From contig CAWFHD010000003.1 in NCBI GenBank assembly GCA_963815475.1, positions 5,952,001 through 6,016,000 of the forward strand: a stretch of DNA of 64,000 nt. Reading direction: 5' to 3'. This DNA is from Sulfopaludibacter sp963815475. GTDB taxonomy: Bacteria > Acidobacteriota > Terriglobia > Bryobacterales > Bryobacteraceae. Each line of letters opens with the position of its first letter. Position 1 is the first letter of the stretch. The position numbers and the translations under genes are program-made. Under the pieces are notes generated by a model. That model saw only the letters and a program-made list of their open reading frames with translations. It was not told the DNA's origin and did not search any database. Below are positions 45,182-54,697 of this stretch, piece by piece.

Positions 45182-46104
45182 GCGCCTGGATGAATGCCGG
45201 CGAATCGTTGAGCCCCGCCGTCATGCGGTAATCGGTGATTCCCAGTCCACGCGCCTGCTCCCGATGCTCAATGTCGATTTCGTGCAGCGTCTCGACGTGG
45301 TCCGACACGAAGGAGATCGGGATCACCAGCAGGTGCTTGCGCCCCTCGGCAGCCATGCGCTTCACCGTCTCGTGCATGGAGGGCGTCAGCCATTTCGATG
45401 CTCCCACTTTGCTCTGATAGCAGACGTGCGCGCCGTCCGGGCCACCCACCGCGCCGCCACACCAGGTCCACCGTGCGCTCAATCTGCCGCTGGTAAGGGT
45501 CGCCCTTCTCCACCACCGCCACCGGCACGCTGTGCGCGCTGAAGATCATATCGACGTCGGCGGGGTCGTCAAATTCCGCCAGTATCCGATTTACCATCTG
45601 AACCACGGAATCGAGGTACGCCTCGTCTTCGTAAAACTCTTCGATCACCGATACGCGCGGTTCCGTTCGCTTCCAGTGGCGCTTCCACTCGTTCAGGCTG
45701 CTGCCGGTGGTGGTCTTCGAGTATTGCGGATAGAGCGGCAGCAGTACGATTTCGTCGGGCGAAAATTGCTCCATGACGCGGATGGCCTCCGTGGTGAATG
45801 GCTTCCAATAGCGCATGGCCACTGTGACCCGCGCGTCCATGTCGCGGCGCAGCTCCGCCTCCAGCGCCACCGCCTGCCGCGTGGTGAATTCCAGGATCGG
45901 GCTCTTCCCGCCAATCTCCGCATAGTGGTGCGCCACGTGCTTGGCGCGCGTGGTGGAGATCAGTTTCGCCAGCGGCTGGCGTGCGATCCGCGCGAACGGA
46001 AAATCGATAATATCCGGATCGCAGAAAAGATTGTAAAGGAAGGGCTCGATGGCATCTAAAGAGTCCGGCCCGCCTAATTGGAAAAGAACGACCCCGAGTT
46101 TCAA
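45120..46104 (-). pseudogene. hemH: Ferrochelatase HemH with a one-base frameshift
   Basis: The first frame (46104 to about 45455) gives 'KLGVVLFQLGGPDSLDAIEPFLYNLFCDPDIID', 'YAEIGGKSPILEFT', 'RYWKPFTTEAI', 'LLPLYPQYSKTTTGSSLNEW', and 'MIFSAHSVPVAVVEKGDPY' with the metal-binding His. Dropping one base near 45458 continues with 'VGGPDGAHVCYQSKVGASKWLTPSMHETV' and 'VIPISFVSDHVETLHEIDIEH', the active-site Glu/His region. The repaired protein has 327 residues, a normal length. The enzyme inserts iron into protoporphyrin (or coproporphyrin) at the end of heme synthesis. As the organism encodes cytochrome c domains, loss would be surprising, so a sequence error or a second copy should be considered. 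Confidence 0.85.
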
Positions 46105-46139
46105 GACAGCTCCCAGTCCTGAAGTTTACACTAAAGGGA

Positions 46140-48014
46140 ATGATTGATTCGACGCGGCGACGCGGAATCACCCGGAATAAGTGGAAGCGGTTTTGCCAAC
46201 TTCTCCGCGCCACTGCGTCTGGAATCCCCCTTGTTCTCGCCCTGCTGCCTGCTCTTCACGCGCAGGCGCCCTGCACTAACACGCCAGCGTATTCGCCCTG
46301 CGACTTCGTCTTCGAACTGAGCGAGAAGGATGCCGCCGCGCATCCCAATCCCTACGTCACGGTTGATGTGCGAGCCGAATTCCGGGGTCCGCGCCACAAG
46401 ACTTACTCCATTCCGGCCTACTGGGATGGCGGCCGCCGCATGGTGGTCCGCTTCTCGCCTGCCGAGGCCGGCGAGTGGACCTACAAGCTTACGGGCAACA
46501 TCGCCGCCTGGGAGGACAAGCAGGGCACGTTCACCGCCGCGGAATCCGATGCCCCCGGCTTCATACGCGTTGCCAACGTCCACCACTTTGCGTACACCGA
46601 GCGAAACAAGCCACACCTGTGGATGGGGGTCGCCGAGCTCAACTTCGGGTCGCTGGACGATGTTTCCTTCCGGGCCGTGGCCGATGCTCGGGCCGCGCAG
46701 AAGTTCAATCACCTGCGCGGTCTGGTGATCGGCCAGGGCCTCGACGCGGCATTCTCCACAGCGGATCAGCCCAACCTGGCATACTTCCAGCGGCTGGACG
46801 CGCGCGTCCGCTACCTGCACGACAAGGGCATTACCACCGATCTCATCCTGGCTGGCGGCGCCGAATACCTCACCCACCAGTTCCCGACCGCGCGCCAACG
46901 CCGGGCCTTCCTCCGCTTCGTGGTGGGCCGCTACGCCGGCTTGAACGTCACCTGGCAGGTGGTGGATTACTGGGAGGATTACCCCGAAGCGCGTCCGCTG
47001 ATGAAGGAACTCGGCAGCGTGCTGAAGGAGATGGATGGCTACCATCACCCGCGCTCCTCCGGCGCTCACACCACTTCGGCGCCGCTGCTGGACGACGGCT
47101 GGGAAGACTTCGCCGCATATGGACCAGCCGACGACGCGCTGCCCGCCATTGAGCACCAGCTTTACGCCGTCCCCATGGTGAGCGTGGAGTGCGGCCGTGA
47201 GGACAGCGGGGCAGGGAAGCACGGCTCCAACGATCTGGATGCCGCAGCCTACCGCCATCGCCTTTGGAATGCCACTATGGATGGCCAGTACACCACCTAC
47301 GCGAACACCGGTTCCGGTTCGCAATTTGCGAACTCGCCTGGCGCGAAAGCTATGACTGTTTGGTATGAACTCATGGCGGAGACGCGGCACTGGGAGCTGG
47401 AGCCGTACTTCGACGTGGATGGCGGGCGCGCCCTCGCGCTGGATGACGTGGAGTACCTGGTCTACGTCGAGAAGGCCAGCCCGGTGGAACTCGAGGTGAT
47501 CCATCATTCGTACGACGTGATCTGGATCGATCCGGCCGATGGCACTACGGTCCGCAAGAAGTTCAACGGCGAACATTTTACGGGAGAGCCGCCCGATAAG
47601 ACACACGACTGGCTGCTGCATGTGGTCCGCGAAGGGACCCTTGCCGGGATGAACAAATCGTACTACTTCGAATCGCGCGACATCCGGCTGCAAGAGGTGG
47701 AGATCAATCCCACCAAGCTGATTTTCGATGTGGAGCAGCCCGCGCTCGATCTGTCGATTTCTCGGCCTGTGCCCTATTCGGCTAAAGTGAAGCGCGCCAC
47801 CCGTGCCACCCGTTCCATCATGTGGCTGTGGACGGCCGAGGTTTCAGCCGATGGACTTGGCTATCGTGTGCTCGGGACCTCGCAGAAAGGCACGATGCAG
47901 ATCCCGCCCGGCATTGCCGCCAGCTATCCGGCGACCATGCTGCTCAAGGTATACGCGATGAACGCCAACGGCAAAGTGTACCAGGTCAGCAAAGGTTACG
48001 ACCTCGTCCGGTGA
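46140..48014 (+). CDS. Secreted DUF5060/DUF4038-type glycoside-hydrolase-like protein
   Basis: The 624-residue protein has an N-terminal signal (about 20-43, 'LLRATASGIPLVLALLPALHAQ'). A DUF5060-like beta-sandwich follows (about 50-135: 'FELSEKDAAAHPNPYVTVDVRAEFRGP', 'RFSPAEAGEWTYKLTG'), then a TIM-barrel-like region beginning 'HLWMGVAELNF' (about 160), with 'YLHDKGITTDLILAGG', 'FVVGRYAGLNVTWQVVDYWEDYPEARPLMKELG' and acidic residues in barrel loops. A C-terminal beta domain closes it. The pattern matches GH140-like apiosidase-type families, which act on plant cell wall pectin, but the precise substrate is unproven. Confidence 0.7.
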   Translation: MIDSTRRRGITRNKWKRFCQLLRATASGIPLVLALLPALHAQAPCTNTPAYSPCDFVFELSEKDAAAHPNPYVTVDVRAEFRGPRHKTYSIPAYWDGGRRMVVRFSPAEAGEWTYKLTGNIAAWEDKQGTFTAAESDAPGFIRVANVHHFAYTERNKPHLWMGVAELNFGSLDDVSFRAVADARAAQKFNHLRGLVIGQGLDAAFSTADQPNLAYFQRLDARVRYLHDKGITTDLILAGGAEYLTHQFPTARQRRAFLRFVVGRYAGLNVTWQVVDYWEDYPEARPLMKELGSVLKEMDGYHHPRSSGAHTTSAPLLDDGWEDFAAYGPADDALPAIEHQLYAVPMVSVECGREDSGAGKHGSNDLDAAAYRHRLWNATMDGQYTTYANTGSGSQFANSPGAKAMTVWYELMAETRHWELEPYFDVDGGRALALDDVEYLVYVEKASPVELEVIHHSYDVIWIDPADGTTVRKKFNGEHFTGEPPDKTHDWLLHVVREGTLAGMNKSYYFESRDIRLQEVEINPTKLIFDVEQPALDLSISRPVPYSAKVKRATRATRSIMWLWTAEVSADGLGYRVLGTSQKGTMQIPPGIAASYPATMLLKVYAMNANGKVYQVSKGYDLVR

Positions 48015-48619
48015 CCCCTCTCATACTGGCGATCGACACTACGCACGAACTCGGCAGCTTCGCCCTGCTGCGGGGCGGCGGGTTGCTGGAAGAAGCAACG
48101 CTGCACGCGCCTAACGGCTTTTCGCATCTGCTGTATCAGCATCTGGCCGCGCTCCTGGAACGCCACGGCGTCAAACCAGCGGAGATCGATTGCTTCGCGG
48201 CCGCCTCCGGTCCTGGCTCGTTTACGGGGGTGCGCGTGGGCTTGGCCTGCATCAAGGGATTGGCCGAAGCGACTGGCAAGCCGGCCGTGGCGGTTTCGAA
48301 TCTGCAGGCGCTCGCGACGCTGGGACACGGTCCGCTGAGAGCCGCGGTGATCGACGCCCGGCGGGGCGAGATTTACGGAGCGGTCTACGACGATGCCGGA
48401 GTGGAAGTGATGCCGGAAGTGGTGGCCAAGCTTGAGGGCTGGCGGCAGACGCTGCCCGAAAAAACGGAGATCGTGGAATTCACCGCGACGATGACACTGG
48501 CCGCGGCGATAGGCCGCATCGCGCTTGGACGTTTGTTGAAGGGTGAGGCCGAAGACCCCGCCGCGTTAGACGCGAACTATGTCAGACGGTCGGACGCCGA
48601 GTTGCTGTTCCGAATCTGA
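48011..48619 (+). CDS. tsaB: tRNA threonylcarbamoyladenosine biosynthesis protein TsaB
   Basis: It starts at GTG 48011, overlapping the stop of the previous gene by four bases (GTGA). The protein has 202 residues. The ASKHA-fold marks are 'ILAIDTTHELGSFALLRGG' at the start and 'CFAAASGPGSFTGVRVGLACIKGLAEATGKP' (about 60-90), the classic TsaB loop. 'RAAVIDARRGEIYGAVYDD' follows. TsaB is the non-catalytic scaffold for TsaD in adding the threonylcarbamoyl group to A37 of ANN-decoding tRNAs. Its coupling to the secreted hydrolase gene is unusual and probably accidental. Confidence 0.92.
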   Translation: MTPLILAIDTTHELGSFALLRGGGLLEEATLHAPNGFSHLLYQHLAALLERHGVKPAEIDCFAAASGPGSFTGVRVGLACIKGLAEATGKPAVAVSNLQALATLGHGPLRAAVIDARRGEIYGAVYDDAGVEVMPEVVAKLEGWRQTLPEKTEIVEFTATMTLAAAIGRIALGRLLKGEAEDPAALDANYVRRSDAELLFRI

Positions 48620-48627
48620 CCGGACCC

Positions 48628-49284
48628 TCAGAAGGTGAATCCGACCAGCAAAGTCGCCTCGTTCTTCGTGTATCGATCGGAGTGCGTGTAGCGAATCTCC
48701 GGCGCGATCTTTACCTTCCAATATTTAAATTCCACTCCCAGTCCGGCCACCTCGCCATTGGAGTAATTCGAGAATGAGTAACGCATCGGCAGATAGAAGA
48801 AGTTGCCCGCGGCGCTACAGGCGTCGGCGGCGCCCAGGCACTCAAACGTAGACGTGACGTCCGAAGATTGGTGCGTCCAAACGTAGCCCGCGTCCACGAA
48901 GGGCTTCCATGGCTTGCTGCCGAACTTGTACTTCACAAGGAGAGGTATGTCCCACAACTTCGTGTCCTGCTGGGACGCCGAGTAGATGGGCGGCAAGGTG
49001 ACGACGGTGGTTCCCGGTCCTATCACGCTGATACTCGTGTTGGCGTAGTTGCTATTGACGCGGTAGCCCCGGTACAAAAAGTCGGCTTCGACGGAAAGGC
49101 CGCGATATAGCCGGAATTCCACTGTGGGCCCGACGGTCCAGCGTCCGGTATCCAACTGTCCATTGATTCCATAATAGGAAGGGATTGCGTCGGTCATCGG
49201 CACACCCGCCTTGAAGCCGAGGGAAACCACCTGCGCCGGCGCCGTAAGAGCCGCCGTCAAAAGAATCGGAATGAAATATCGCAT
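48628..49284 (-). CDS. Outer-membrane beta-barrel protein
   Basis: The 218-residue protein has a signal peptide (MRYFIPILLTAALTAPAQ) and then an eight-strand barrel pattern: 'VVSLGFKAGVPMTDAI', 'RWTVGPTVEFRLYRGLSVEADFLYRGYR', 'LWDIPLLVKYKFGSKPWKPFVDAGYVW', 'AGLGVEFKYWKVKIAPEIRYTHSDRY', ending in Phe (LLVGFTF), as needed for outer-membrane insertion. A disulfide is possible between Cys residues of an extracellular loop (ECLGAADACSAAG). It belongs to the porin/OmpA-barrel-like families of unknown cargo. It converges on tsaB. Confidence 0.8.
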   Translation of the reverse strand: MRYFIPILLTAALTAPAQVVSLGFKAGVPMTDAIPSYYGINGQLDTGRWTVGPTVEFRLYRGLSVEADFLYRGYRVNSNYANTSISVIGPGTTVVTLPPIYSASQQDTKLWDIPLLVKYKFGSKPWKPFVDAGYVWTHQSSDVTSTFECLGAADACSAAGNFFYLPMRYSFSNYSNGEVAGLGVEFKYWKVKIAPEIRYTHSDRYTKNEATLLVGFTF

Positions 49285-49430
49285 ATGCCATTGAGATCCG
49301 CACGGCTGCGCGCTTGGCTACACCAAAAAAATATTCGTCTTTGCTGTAGGCAAAACGGCGCTGACGGGTATCTGAATGTTATGGCGGCAATACGCCCGGA
49401 GATTCGTTCGCCGGCCGGAGCCCTGCCGGC

Positions 49431-49919
49431 ATGAGTGTCCGTGACGAAGTGGAGCGGATTTATGAGGCGGAGCGCGAGCACATCTATTCCTATTTGCTCT
49501 TCTGCGGCGTCCCTGCCGGCAGGGCCCAGGAGTTGGCGCAGGATACGTTCCTCAAGCTGCACCTGACCATGTCTAAAGGCGTCGTCATCGAAAACCCGCG
49601 TGCCTGGTTGTACCGCGTGGCCCACAATCTCGCCCTGCGGTCACACCGGCGCGAAGCGCTGTTCGACGAGCTCGACCCGAACGGCGAGCCGCCCGTAGAA
49701 CCTTCCGACATCGAGGGCGCGCTCATCGATCGACAGCGCCGGACCCGGCTCTTTCGCGCCATTCGCGACCTCTCGCCTCAACAGAGAAACTGCCTGCATC
49801 TGCGCGTGCAGGGCCTGCGATATCGCGAAATTGCCGATGCCATCGGAATCAGCAACTCGGCGGTGGGCGAGTTTCTGCGTCGGGCGGTCCATCACCTGAA
49901 GGCGGCCGTGGATGGATAA
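49431..49919 (+). CDS. ECF-type RNA polymerase sigma factor
   Basis: The 162-residue protein has region 2 ('REHIYSYLLFCGVPAGRAQELAQDTFLKLHLTMSKG...NPRAWLYRVAHNLALRSHRR') and region 4 ('LFRAIRDLSPQQRNCLHLRVQGLRYREIADAIGISNSAVGEFLRRAVHHLKAAV'), and no region 3. It therefore directs a small regulon. The next gene, overlapping by 8 bases, encodes a zinc-finger membrane protein that is likely its anti-sigma factor, and the gene after that a TonB receptor. The three are surely one operon. Confidence 0.92.
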   Translation: MSVRDEVERIYEAEREHIYSYLLFCGVPAGRAQELAQDTFLKLHLTMSKGVVIENPRAWLYRVAHNLALRSHRREALFDELDPNGEPPVEPSDIEGALIDRQRRTRLFRAIRDLSPQQRNCLHLRVQGLRYREIADAIGISNSAVGEFLRRAVHHLKAAVDG

Positions 49920-51474
49920 CGCACGGCCACCCCATCTCTCCGAAGAGGAGTTGGTCCGGTTCCAGGATGGCGAGCTTTCGGCCAGCCAGGCGAGCCACCT
50001 GGAAACCTGCTCGCGGTGCGCCGCCCGCTTGCACGATTTCGAAACCGCCGCCGCCTTATACACGGAATATCGCGACTCGCTGCGCGCTCCCAGCCTTCCG
50101 CGTCCTCCACGGTCGTGGCAATCCTTCGATGAGCTGATTGCGAAAGATCAGGACAGCCGCCGGTTCCGGATTCTGAGATGGTGGCCGGCAGCAGCATTGG
50201 CAGCGGCCGCCTGCATCGCGTTTGTGGTGGTGGAATTACCGGACCGGCCTTCGGCTCGCGCCACCCAGCTTCTGGCGCAGTCCGCCCGCGCGGAATTGCC
50301 GACGGGGCGTTTCGTCTCCGTGCGGATGCGCGATCGAACCTTGGTACGGCCGGCGGTGCTGACTTCCGATTCGCCTGCCGATCGCGATCCGGATGTGACG
50401 CGCCTGCGCGCGGCGTTCGACCGGGCGCAGTACAGTTGGCGCGATCCGCTGTGTGCCTGCTCGTTTCAAGCGTGGCGCAATGTCCAGCGCGACCGGCGCG
50501 ACTCGGTGAGCGTAATCCAGAGGTCGGGTGATCGCTTCTATCGCGTCCAGACGGACAGCCCGTACGGAGTGCTGCGGAGCGCCTCGCTGATTCTGCGCGC
50601 CCAGGATCTGCGCCCTGCGGGCGGTGCGTTTGAGTTCGAAGGCGAGGGCTCCGTTGATATGGAGGAGACGGCCGCGCCCGCCGCGCCGACGGCCCACAAG
50701 ATTCCACCTGCCACCGCCGGCGAACCGGTGGTGGAAACGCCCGCCACTCCCGCCGACATTCTGCACGTGCTGGCCGCCCTGGACGAGATCGGCGCCGACG
50801 CCGGCGAGCCTATCGAGGTATCCGGGATTGCCTCAAGCGGCAAAGTCGCGGTACACGCCATCGGGCTTACTCCCGAGCGCCGCCAGAAGGTCGCACAGGC
50901 GTTAGCCGCGCTCCCGCGTGTCGCACTCGATTTCGATGCGCCGGGGCGATCCCCATCCACAACCCATCCGGCCGTGTCGGAGCGCTCCTCCACCAGCATC
51001 CCCGTTCCGCTGCGCAGCCAGTTCGAAGAGCGGCTGGGCGGCGCTATCGCTTTGCAGGAAACGACCGACCGGGTGCTGGACGCCGCGGCCTCCGCGCTCG
51101 GTCGCGCCCACGCGGTCGCGGTGTTGGCGCGCCATTTCCGGCCCCCTGTGGAAGCAGGCCTGGCGGCGGAGGACCGGACCCTCCTTCTCGCTTTGCGGCA
51201 GCGCCATGTCGCGGAACTAAACCGCCTGGCCGTGCAGATTCGGACGCAACTGAAACCCTTGCTGTCCACGTCAAACCAGGCACCACCCGCGGCGGCGGGT
51301 GACAACTGGCAGGCTCAGGCGTCTGTTCTGGTAGCCTCAGCACAGACATTGGACGAGGCATTGAACCGCCTGCTCGCCGGCAGTTATTCCGAGGCATCCG
51401 GAGAAGCCATGCTGGGCAATCTCACTTCACAACTGCAACGTTTCGAAGCGGCCATTGAAGCATGCGCACACTAA
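49912..51474 (+). CDS. Zinc-finger anti-sigma-type membrane protein with a large extracytoplasmic domain
   Basis: The 520-residue protein opens with an anti-sigma zinc-binding domain (HLSEEELVRFQDGELSASQASHLETCSRCAARL; His29-x3-Cys33-x2-Cys36 type). A single membrane span follows at about 85-105 (WWPAAALAAAACIAFVVVEL). The remaining 400 residues are outside: a beta-rich part with 'RFVSVRMRDRTLVRPAVL' and 'RVQTDSPYGVLRSASLILRAQDL', then helical coiled stretches ('QAQASVLVASAQTLDEALNRLL'). It is longer than usual anti-sigma factors, so the outer part may sense the cell envelope or the receptor. It overlaps both neighbours. Confidence 0.8.
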   Translation: MDNARPPHLSEEELVRFQDGELSASQASHLETCSRCAARLHDFETAAALYTEYRDSLRAPSLPRPPRSWQSFDELIAKDQDSRRFRILRWWPAAALAAAACIAFVVVELPDRPSARATQLLAQSARAELPTGRFVSVRMRDRTLVRPAVLTSDSPADRDPDVTRLRAAFDRAQYSWRDPLCACSFQAWRNVQRDRRDSVSVIQRSGDRFYRVQTDSPYGVLRSASLILRAQDLRPAGGAFEFEGEGSVDMEETAAPAAPTAHKIPPATAGEPVVETPATPADILHVLAALDEIGADAGEPIEVSGIASSGKVAVHAIGLTPERRQKVAQALAALPRVALDFDAPGRSPSTTHPAVSERSSTSIPVPLRSQFEERLGGAIALQETTDRVLDAAASALGRAHAVAVLARHFRPPVEAGLAAEDRTLLLALRQRHVAELNRLAVQIRTQLKPLLSTSNQAPPAAAGDNWQAQASVLVASAQTLDEALNRLLAGSYSEASGEAMLGNLTSQLQRFEAAIEACAH

Positions 51475-54400
51475 TCCTCTTCACATGCGCGCTTCTGATG
51501 TGTGCCGCGGAAACGGGCGGGCTTTCCGGCAGCGTTTCCGATTCGAGCGGCACAGTCCTGTCGGGCGCGGAGGTGTTGGTGCAGAGCGAAGCCACCGGCG
51601 CCCGATGGAAAACAGTGACCGACGAACAAGGCCGCTACTTGGTTCCAGCGCTGGCTCCGGGACGTTACAAAGCCACCGTCCGCCTGGCGGGATTTCGCAC
51701 CGTTTCACGAGTCGGGGCGGTGCTCGATTCGAGCGAAGGCCTGCGCATCGATTTCTCCATGGAGCTGCTGCAATTGCACGAGACCATCACGGTGGTGAGC
51801 GGCGAGGACACCATGGATCCCTCCGGCGCATCCAGCCTTTTGGTGACGCGCGGCGCTCCGGGAGCCACATTGCCGGCCAATGGCGGAGACTACCGCGTAC
51901 TGTTCGACCTCATGCCGGGAGTGGTGATCACACCGGCCGGCTCGGGAGACGCCGGGCAGTTCGCTTCCAACGGGCAGCGGCCGAATTCCAATTCGTTCCG
52001 CGTGGATGGCGTCAGCGCCAATACCGGTGTGGGCAGCAGCACGCTGCCGGGAGCGTTTCCGGGAGCATCGCTTCCCGCCATGACCGCCATAGGCACCACG
52101 GAAAACCTGGTCTCGAACGAGACCGCCCAAACCATCGAACTGCGCACCTCCGATTTCGCGCCGGGTTTCGGTGAGCGTCCCGGCGCCGAAGCCCTGGTGA
52201 CTACCCGTTCCGGGTCGAACCGCTTTCACGCCGCGTTCTATGAGCGCCTGCGCGAAAACGATTGGAATGCCCGCGATTGGTTTGCCAACAGCCGCGGTCT
52301 CGACTTTGTAAGACCCTACTATCGCAGCCTGGGCCTGGTGGCCGGCGGCCACATCGGCAAGCGGACGTTCTTCTTCTTTTCCGCTGAAGAAGCCGACCTC
52401 ACCGACTCCGGGCTCCAACTGACCTCTGTCCCTTCGCTGGCGACCCGTCTGAATGCCCCCGATGCCCTCAAACCGATTCTGAATTACTATCCGCCACCAT
52501 CCGGGCCGGATATCGGGAACGGTGAGGCCCTGGGGCTCGCCTCGTCCAACACCACGGCGCGGCTATTGAGCACAAGCCTTCGCATCGACCGGCCGTTAGG
52601 AAAATGGGGCAACTTTTTCTTTCGCTTCGTGGATTCTCCATCCACGTCGTCAGCCGACAAGTATTACTGGATGAGCCATACGTTTGGCCTGACCGCCGGG
52701 AAATCGGAGAGCGGCATCCACGACATTCGCTTCAACTATTCGCGCGCCAACCTCCAGTCCTTTTTCGGCGGGGGCCCTGGCTTTATCGATGCGGCGTTCG
52801 GTGTGGCGGGCCTCTTACCCGGCTTCACTGTCGAGGCGAACGGGCTGGTGGAGTTTTTGGGCTCGACGGCCAGTCTCACGTCCCTGTTGCCCCAGGTCGA
52901 TTCCAGTCAGACCATCCTCGGCCTTTCCGTGCCGGGCCTGGGCCAATTCGTTTCGTTCGGCTTGGGCAAAGCGCGGCAGGACCAGTGGGAGTTCCGCGAT
53001 ACCTATTCGAGGATGATGGGGCGTCACGACTTGCGAGCCGGAATCGATTATGTGCGGCTTGAACCCTCGCGCGACCAGGCTACTTATGCGGTGCTGGGCG
53101 TGGCATCCAGCCTCGACAGCCTGCTCCGCGGCGATCCCTTGGCTGTGACGGTTTCGAGCCCGGCGAAATATGGCGGCAAGATCCATGCGGTCTCGCTGTT
53201 TGCACAGGATACTTTCCGGGTCAGCGACAGGCTCAACCTGATTTACGGGCTCCGCTGGGAGATCACACCACCCACCATCTCTCAATTGGGGATCCCCACT
53301 GTCTCGGGACTCTGGACCGGGACCGACTGGCAAACCGTCCGCACGGGTGTAGAGAATGGAACGGCTCCCTGGCCGATGCGCTGCGGCCAGATAGCGCCGC
53401 GCATCGGGTTGGCATACCGGCTGCCCGGCTCCGGTGTGGTGGTTCGCGGAGGCGCGGGAATTTTCTACGACGCGACCATGGGCGCGTCGGTGAACCCGAT
53501 CAACGGCGCTCCCTTCAACAGTTGGCTGCTATCGGCCGGCGGCACGGGCATCGATGCATCCGGGGGGTCGGGTGGCGCCGGCATGGGCCCGACGGATGGC
53601 AGCGCCGCGCCGGATGTCCAACGCTTCCTGGCGGGAGTTTATCCCGCGCTGCGGCTTCCCACGTCGTACCAATGGAGGGTATCGGTGGAGAAGGGAATCG
53701 GCGCCAGCGGTGTGCTGTCATCAGCGTACCTCGGCTCGGTTGGCCGGAATCTGCTGGGTCACGAGGCATACGTCGACCCGGCCACCGGAATCCTCGAGCG
53801 CCAGGTCACGCTGAGCGCCAATTCGTCCAACTACCAGGCGCTGCACATGCGCTATACCGGGATGGTGGCGGCGAATACGTATCTTTCGGGGTCGTACACC
53901 TGGGCCCACTCCATTGACGACGGCTCGCAGGATTCGTCGGTTTTCCTGGTCCATCCCGGCTACCGGTTGAGCGAGGCGCGCGGATCGTCGAGTTTCGATG
54001 TGCGCCACGAGGTGACTGCTGCGCTCTCGTATCGCATTCCCCACGTCGTGTCTTCGTTTCGCATGCCGCCCTGGCTGGCAAACTGGACGCTCAGTGCGAC
54101 GCTACGGGTGCGCAGCGGTTTCCCGATTGATATTGCGGACACCGAGCAGGCGCTGGGACAAGGATTCGACAATGTCGGGCGGCCTAATCAGGTAACGGGT
54201 GTGCCCGTCTGGATCGCCGATCCCACGGTCGCAGGAGGGCGCCGTTTGAATCCGGCAGCATTCAGCGTGCCCGCCGCCGGCACTCCAGGGACGCTGGGCC
54301 GCAACGCCATCGGTGGAAACGGCCTGGGACAACTGGATATGAGCCTGCGCCGCGAGTTCCCCCTCTTCCGCGGCGTGACGGCGGACGTGGGCCTCAACGT

Positions 54401-54587
54401 TTTCAACGTCCTCAATCACCCCGCCTTCGCCGATCCCGTGCCGTATCTATCGAGCCCGTGGTTTGGCCAATCCACCTCGATGCAGAACCTGATGCTGGGC
54501 TCGGGAACTCCCAATACCGGCCTTCCACCGCTATTCCAGACCGGAGGCTCGCGGTCCGCTGAATTCAGCTTTCGGATTTCGTTTTAG
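51462..54587 (+). CDS. TonB-dependent receptor of an ECF sigma operon
   Basis: The 1041-residue outer-membrane protein has a signal peptide (MRTLILFTCALLMCAAE), a carboxypeptidase-regulatory-like domain (about 20-105, 'GSVSDSSGTVLSGAEVLVQSEATGARWKTVTDEQGRYLVPALAPGRYKATVRLAGF'), a plug ('RVLFDLMPGVVITPAG', 'ASNGQRPNSNSFRVDGVSANTG', 'AEALVTTRSGSNRFHAAFYERLRENDWNARDWF') and a barrel ending 'EFSFRISF'. It has no FecA-type N-terminal signalling domain. It overlaps the anti-sigma gene by 13 bases. It probably imports a compound whose presence is reported through the sigma/anti-sigma pair. The compound is unknown. Confidence 0.9.
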   Translation: MRTLILFTCALLMCAAETGGLSGSVSDSSGTVLSGAEVLVQSEATGARWKTVTDEQGRYLVPALAPGRYKATVRLAGFRTVSRVGAVLDSSEGLRIDFSMELLQLHETITVVSGEDTMDPSGASSLLVTRGAPGATLPANGGDYRVLFDLMPGVVITPAGSGDAGQFASNGQRPNSNSFRVDGVSANTGVGSSTLPGAFPGASLPAMTAIGTTENLVSNETAQTIELRTSDFAPGFGERPGAEALVTTRSGSNRFHAAFYERLRENDWNARDWFANSRGLDFVRPYYRSLGLVAGGHIGKRTFFFFSAEEADLTDSGLQLTSVPSLATRLNAPDALKPILNYYPPPSGPDIGNGEALGLASSNTTARLLSTSLRIDRPLGKWGNFFFRFVDSPSTSSADKYYWMSHTFGLTAGKSESGIHDIRFNYSRANLQSFFGGGPGFIDAAFGVAGLLPGFTVEANGLVEFLGSTASLTSLLPQVDSSQTILGLSVPGLGQFVSFGLGKARQDQWEFRDTYSRMMGRHDLRAGIDYVRLEPSRDQATYAVLGVASSLDSLLRGDPLAVTVSSPAKYGGKIHAVSLFAQDTFRVSDRLNLIYGLRWEITPPTISQLGIPTVSGLWTGTDWQTVRTGVENGTAPWPMRCGQIAPRIGLAYRLPGSGVVVRGGAGIFYDATMGASVNPINGAPFNSWLLSAGGTGIDASGGSGGAGMGPTDGSAAPDVQRFLAGVYPALRLPTSYQWRVSVEKGIGASGVLSSAYLGSVGRNLLGHEAYVDPATGILERQVTLSANSSNYQALHMRYTGMVAANTYLSGSYTWAHSIDDGSQDSSVFLVHPGYRLSEARGSSSFDVRHEVTAALSYRIPHVVSSFRMPPWLANWTLSATLRVRSGFPIDIADTEQALGQGFDNVGRPNQVTGVPVWIADPTVAGGRRLNPAAFSVPAAGTPGTLGRNAIGGNGLGQLDMSLRREFPLFRGVTADVGLNVFNVLNHPAFADPVPYLSSPWFGQSTSMQNLMLGSGTPNTGLPPLFQTGGSRSAEFSFRISF

Positions 54588-54697
54588 GGCGACGGATTCC
54601 GGGTCAAAGCCCTTCGCCTTTCAGGCGAAGACTTCCAGCAGGTTTGACCGTTGCCGCTCGAATGGCTGACGGCGTTGGTGGAAGTTGTTCTTCTCTG

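Noticed and set aside
43681..45231. A 516-codon plus-strand frame
   Set aside because: It joins antisense of the MetX-like gene, part of a broken hydrolase and a shifted frame of the VTT-type gene; only a short stretch matches a protein (the hydrolase tail).
46131..47693. A 520-codon minus-strand frame
   Set aside because: It lies antisense to the glycoside-hydrolase-like gene, whose signal peptide and domain motifs are clear.
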